The notes below the pieces were generated by a model. That model did no database searches, was not told where the DNA came from, and was given only the letters and a program-made list of their open reading frames with translations. Shown one piece after another: positions 59,689-64,000 of a DNA stretch of 64,000 nt. The position numbers and the translations under genes are program-made. Position 1 is the stretch's first letter; each line of letters opens with the position of its first letter. Origin of the DNA: Mycoplasmatales bacterium (GTDB taxonomy: Bacteria > Bacillota_I > Bacilli_A > Mycoplasmatales > JABAAY01); assembly GCA_014238225.1 (NCBI GenBank), contig JABABL010000001.1, positions 15,915 through 79,914 on the forward strand, read 5' to 3'.

Positions 59689-62600
59689 TTAGCCGCCAGC
59701 ACCAGCAAAAAACAAACCACTAATTGTTGAAGCGCTAATAATTTCAAAATTTTCAACAATAATACCGGAAATTACAAAATCTGCAACAGGAGATGTCCCC
59801 GGAGGATCGTTACTAAATAATACAAGCAAACCAGGTGAAGTCGAAAATATTGTCAAAATGAAAGAAGGGGCGGGCAAGGTAATGGTGCTGCCATCTTCCG
59901 TCACTTGAAGAACACCTCTTAAGGTGCGTCCCGCTTCTTGAGAGACACCAAGAGTCACAGAAGAAAGCTCAAAGCCAGAGGTATTTAGACTTTCTGCTGT
60001 CTCAAAAAGCAAATTTTCTAAAACCGGATTAGCGATCTGGTCTTGGGCTCAGTCTACAAAAGCATTGGTTACTACTTCTGCGTTTGTAGGTGTTTGATTA
60101 ATAAAAGAAGTAGTTGATGCAGCCATGATGGAATTTCCTGCAGAATTTAAGGTCGTTGTAATTACGAATGAATTATCAGTATTTTGATAGGTACGCACCC
60201 TTATCCCGTTAGTAGTTATTGTTAAAGAATTCTGAGCAAACGTTATGGAGCTATTGGTGGAGCTCACTGAATCAAAAGGCTCAGAAATTGTGATTGAGTC
60301 AATTAAAGTAATAGAGGAATCAAAATTACGTAGTCTATTAAGCAACACTTGATACAAATTATTTAAAGAACTGTCTTCTGGAATTCCGTTAATTCCATTT
60401 AAAAATACTCCAAAATTTTTATTTACTTCATTCAACGTAGGTAACTGATTTATTTCAGAACTAGATGATGCCTGAGAAATTATATTGCCTTCACCATTAG
60501 ATGTTATATCTAACGTAAAAGTTTGATTGAAATTAGTGTAAATCCTTGAATATTTACTATCGGTAAACACAAACAAGCTATTAACCGCAAAAGACAAAGA
60601 GGTAGGGCTTGCTGTTACAGAGGTCAATGGTAAAGAAATGGAAATTTGCGTGATTGTTGTTATTGTTTCATCAACATCTTTTAATCTGTTCAATATTCCG
60701 TTATACAATGTGCTTTGAGATATGTTACTAGGGGAAGGGATGCCGGTAATGTCAACTAACGAACGACCAGAATTAATAATATTCTCTGTTCTTGTTGGAG
60801 ACGGAATTATGCTAGAAACGGAAGATGACATTGATATTGCTGAACCAGTGTTATCAAGCGTTATATCAATAACAAAGGTATCATCTGAATTTACAAAGGT
60901 GCTCACAATTGGACTATCAGTTGAAACTGACAAAGAGTCCTGTGCAAAAGTAAGTGTTGAGGCTGTGCTACTAACTGATGTTAACGGATTGGAAATGCTT
61001 ATTGATGTTATATTTTGAACTTCGGGAGAAATGAGCTTAATTCTTTCCAAAATTGTAAAGTATAGACGGCTCAATGAAACATTTGTAGGTACATTACTTA
61101 CTCCATCTAGTGCTCTTCCAAAATTTGCTATGATGTCTTCTTCAGAGGGAGTAGACTCTAGTCCTGAAATAACTCCGATGCTTGTGATTACATCATTACT
61201 TATTTCAACATTTGCCATGGTAACAATAGAAAGAGGATTACTAAAACTATTTGAATTTGTTCCCCCAGCAGTTAGTATGGATAATCTGTTTTGCAAGATT
61301 CCGGCAAAATTTCCTGCCCCGTCACTGAATACCGAGTCACTCTCAGCATCTATAATTGTTACTAAACTAATATTGACAATAGAAGTGTCAATCACTTGAG
61401 TAGCGTCTAGCAATGCATCTCACAGCACGGCTTGACTAGATATAAGTGGTCTTTCTGTAGCTCCGTTCAATCCGTTAACGGCATTTAAAATAACTTCATT
61501 ATTTAGTGGTTGAGCCAAGATGCTGTCTGTTGGAGCCGCTATTTGAGGGGTCCCAGTAATTAAACCTGTTGTTATGTCAACATCAATATTGGAAATAGTT
61601 ATTTCTGAGTTCGGGTTTCGATAGTTTTCGAAAGATCCACCGACTGTTTGAAAGGAAATACTTCCAGCAGAAATATAAGCCTCTGTTCCAGATGTGTTTG
61701 TTGTAATGAAAGTATTACTATTGGAAATACTAATATCTACAATTCCTGTTATGCTCCCGTCAACACTTCGCAAAGCTTCCAAAAAAGCATCAAAAAATAA
61801 AGCAGCATTATTGTCAGAAGGAACAGAAGTAACCCCATCCAAACTTCTAACACTGGATAAAATTGTTTGAGTGGAACTATAAACAGGAAGAAGCCCTAAA
61901 ACAGTTGTAGAATCACTAGTTATGATATTAGTTCCGTTTACCACTATTCCCGACATTACAAAATCATCATTGGAATTTTGCAAAACGGAAATTCCTGGAA
62001 TATTAGTAGTCATGGAAATAACCCCTCTTGCAATTGTTATAGATGAAGCGTCTTCTGAAACTTCTATGAAGTTTCGTATTTCAGTATTTGCAACCAACAA
62101 ACTAATGGACAGTAATTGAGCTGAAGAAAAGCTTTCATCAAAGCTCTGTATTTGTCTAACAAGCGGAGCTAATAATTGTAATTCATTCAAATCAATTGGT
62201 GGAGAAGCAGAATCATATTGAGTTATTAAGTTAATCAAAGTTTCTTCTAAAAGTTCGCTAGCTGTTACTTGCGGCTCAAAAACATTTCTAGTAATTGTAA
62301 TATCTCTAATCTGATTATTGACAACCAGTATTTGTGTAATAATCAAACTTTCTGCATTGGTGTACGTTTGAAAAGAACCACCGATTGTTTCAACAGTAAT
62401 AGAATTAGCAGTCACCGTAACAAAATTTTCTAGACTATTTGTAACAATTGAAGTTTCCGGATTTGAAATATCAATAGAGGTTATATCACTAACTGTGCTT
62501 CCGTTTAAAGCAAAAGATCTTATAATTTCATTTAGCACAACCCCTGCATTAGTGGATGATTGAGGAAGAATAGAAAGAGAATTTAGATCAAGCAAAGCTA

Positions 62601-62748
62601 AACGCACAGCAGCTACCCGACTGTTTTCACCGGGTTCAGGTACAACATTAGTAGTGTTCCCGCAAGCTTGCGCCACAACAGAAATTCCAATTCCCCCTGC
62701 AACAGCAGCAGCAAGTAAACTAGAAATTTTTCTTTTTTTACTACTCAT
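59689..62748 (-). CDS. Large surface lipoprotein of eight ~115-residue repeats
   Basis: One 1019-residue gene; standard-code stops at 61420 and 60049 are TGA-Trp in the same frame. MSSKKRK, hydrophobic segment and lipobox V-V-A-Q-A-C29 begin it. Eight modules follow, beginning near residues 45, 165, 291, 421, 535, 655, 775 and 892. Each has a short helix, S-L-x-x-L-Y-x-x-x-L-x-R-L, then I-T-S-I-S-I-S-x-P, T-F-A-x-N-S-L-x-x-x-T and T-F-V-I-x-I-T-L. Modules 5-7 are the most alike. The protein is very rich in Ser, Thr, Asn and Ile and has one Cys. A repeated surface adhesin or variable antigen is the natural guess. TATAAT ends 6 nt before the ATG. Confidence 0.85.
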
Positions 62749-62754
62749 ACTTAA

Positions 62755-62760
62755 ATTATA
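62755..62760 (-). promoter_or_regulatory. -10 box for large repeat lipoprotein, predicted leaderless
   Basis: Minus-strand TATAAT ending 6 nt before the ATG at 62748. Confidence 0.55.
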
Positions 62761-62890
62761 TTATTTTAATGAGAAAAAAAATAAAAATAAGAATTACAAC
62801 CATTCATTCGGAAAGTTCAATATTAAATAAACAACCGTAAATTTAGTTGAATAATGTAGCATCTAATACAACGAACAATAATACTAATTA

Positions 62891-63874
62891 TTACAATGCA
62901 TTTTTTATTTTTTCCAGTGTTTTGAATTTAACAGTTTTATGGGCAAGTTTTAATGCGTTAACCATGGCTTTACAGTCTGTTGAACCATGTGCCTTTACAA
63001 CAACACCATTCAAACCCAGAACCAATGCCCCGCCTACTTCTCTATAGTCTAGTTTTTTTCTAATTTTTCTAAAAATATTAAACGATAATAAAGCAGCAGT
63101 AATTCCCAATGGGGATTTCAAAAGGCTTTCCTTCAAAACTTTAGAAATACTTTTTGCTGTTCCTTCTATTGCTTTCAAAAGTATATTTCCGGTAAACCCA
63201 TCACAAAGAACAACGTCTATTTCTCCGCCCAGCACTGTTCTAGCCTCGACATTTCCTACAAAGTTTTCTATTTTACTTTTCAAATAATCATGGTATTCAA
63301 TATATTTCTTTGTGCCCTTGCCTGGCTCAGTTCCAATATTCAATAATCCAATTTTTGGGCTTGGCTTATTTAAAACAAGTTTAGAAAAAACACTACCAAG
63401 AACGGATCATTGTCTTAACACCTCGCTATTGACTTCCAAAAAAGCCCCTCCGTCCAATAGACAAAAAGGTTGATTTGTGATAGTTGGTATAATAGGCATG
63501 AAAACAGGTCTTATTACATTTCTCATTGTTTTCAAAGTCAGTGTTGCACCACCTACAAAAGCCCCACTATTACCAGCACTAATAACAGCATCAGCGGTTT
63601 TGTTTTTTACGAGATTAACAGCCACTTGCATGGAATTGTTTTTTTTTCTGAAAAAAGCCAAATGAGAGTCATTACTATCTAAGTATTCCGAAGCCGAAAT
63701 AAATTCACCATTGAATTCTAGATTTTTTAAATCTTGATACTCGCTGACTTTTTCCTTGCTTCCCACAATGTATAAATAAACATCTTTATTGTTTTTACTA
63801 AATTTTTTAGCAGCTTTGATCAAGGGACCTGGGCCAAGGTCTCCGCCCATTAAGTCCATCACTATCTTTATCAT
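62891..63874 (-). CDS. plsX: Phosphate acyltransferase PlsX
   Basis: A 327-residue PlsX, which converts acyl-ACP to acyl-phosphate for PlsY. I-V-M-D-L-M-G-G-D-L-G-P start, V-I-S-A-G-N-S-G-A-F-V-G-G-A, L-L-N-I-G-T-E-P-G-K-G and V-L-C-D-G-F-T-G-N-I-L-L-K are the conserved segments. The usual L-D-x-G-A-N is L-D-G-G-A-F. It links the Fab pathway of this window to membrane lipid. A TGA-Trp at 63407 joins both halves. A TATAAT lies 8 nt before the ATG at 63874. Confidence 0.95.
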
Positions 63875-63974
63875 GTAATAGTATTATAGTTAAAATTGTA
63901 GAAAAAAATGTCTATCTCAACAAAATCTCAAATACACGAAAAGAAAAGAAAAAGTAGTGTAGAATAATTTTACT

Positions 63975-64000
63975 ATGAGTAGAAAATGCGACCTGTGTGG
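63975..64000 (+). CDS. rpmB: Ribosomal protein L28, 5' end only
   Basis: Only nine residues are inside the window (M-S-R-K-C-D-L-C-G). This start, with a C-x-x-C zinc pair, matches the Cys-containing form of bacterial L28, and plsX next to rpmB is a frequent neighbourhood. A TAGAAT box lies 9 nt upstream. The call rests on these few residues and on context. Confidence 0.55.

Noticed and set aside
63908-63967. 19-codon ORF (MSISTKSQ...) before rpmB
   Set aside because: Short and Lys/Ser-rich with no support; it probably lies in the plsX-rpmB intergenic region by chance.

Overview
This window is AT-rich and uses the Mycoplasma/Spiroplasma genetic code (translation table 4). Almost every gene contains in-frame TGA codons where its family has a conserved tryptophan. 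The clearest case is the thioredoxin active site W-C-G-P-C near 19090, whose Trp is TGA. Gene content (KtrAB, trpS, rnj, gmk-prpC-prkC-rsgA-rpe, spx, rpmB, lipobox lipoproteins, no cell-wall genes seen) points to a host-associated mollicute. The metabolism is richer than in familiar Mycoplasma: a near-complete type II fatty acid synthesis pathway, thiamine salvage, and SufS/SufU/SufB. I cannot name the genus. All CDS coordinates below read TGA as Trp.

Layout. 1-2.3 kb: a lipoprotein entering from the left, then an MFS transporter. 2.3-5 kb: tRNAs, a RuvC-like RNase H-fold protein and a DUF2130 protein. 5-10 kb: ktrA/ktrB, folD and a two-domain nuclease (DUF2779). 10-14.4 kb (minus): YihY membrane protein and a thiamine operon (thiD2-thiE, two tenA, thiM). 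14.4-19 kb: nitroreductase, ZIP transporter, lipoprotein, manA, tRNAs. 19-26 kb: trxA, HAD phosphatase, GH1 glycosidase, pgi and three ROK kinases in a row. 26-31.4 kb: lipoprotein, sufS-sufU-sufB, 5-FTHF cyclo-ligase, S1 protein. 31.5-32.1 kb: eight tRNAs. 32-35 kb: an ABC transporter with an unusual coiled-coil insertion. 35-46 kb: acpP and fabV (minus), then a tight plus-strand run accB-C-D-A, fabH-D-G-F-Z, rdgB, trmL. 46-52 kb: CPVC lipoprotein, CNNM/CorC protein, YitT protein, trpS, spx, nadK, EIIB-like membrane protein. 52-60 kb: tRNAs, rnj-def, rsmD-coaD, a fused gmk-prpC, prkC, rsgA, rpe. 60-64 kb: a 1019-residue lipoprotein made of eight repeats, plsX, and the start of rpmB.

How it fits together. 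AccABCD makes malonyl-CoA, FabD loads it on AcpP, FabH starts chains, FabF/FabG/FabZ/FabV elongate them, and PlsX hands acyl groups to phospholipid synthesis. ManA, Pgi, ROK kinases and GH1 feed sugars into glycolysis. TenA, ThiM and ThiD2-ThiE rebuild thiamine phosphate from scavenged parts. Four complete lipoproteins plus one partial one share an N-terminal export signal. Three of the complete ones share a module of about 115 residues, present in one, two or eight copies.

Expression signals. Many first genes of transcription units have a TATAAT-like box ending exactly 6-7 nt before the ATG, which predicts leaderless mRNAs. Downstream genes mostly overlap the previous stop (TAATG, TAGTG). 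Shine-Dalgarno motifs occur only occasionally (trxA, pgi, acpP, the first ROK kinase). No rRNA, CRISPR array or intact insertion sequence was seen.
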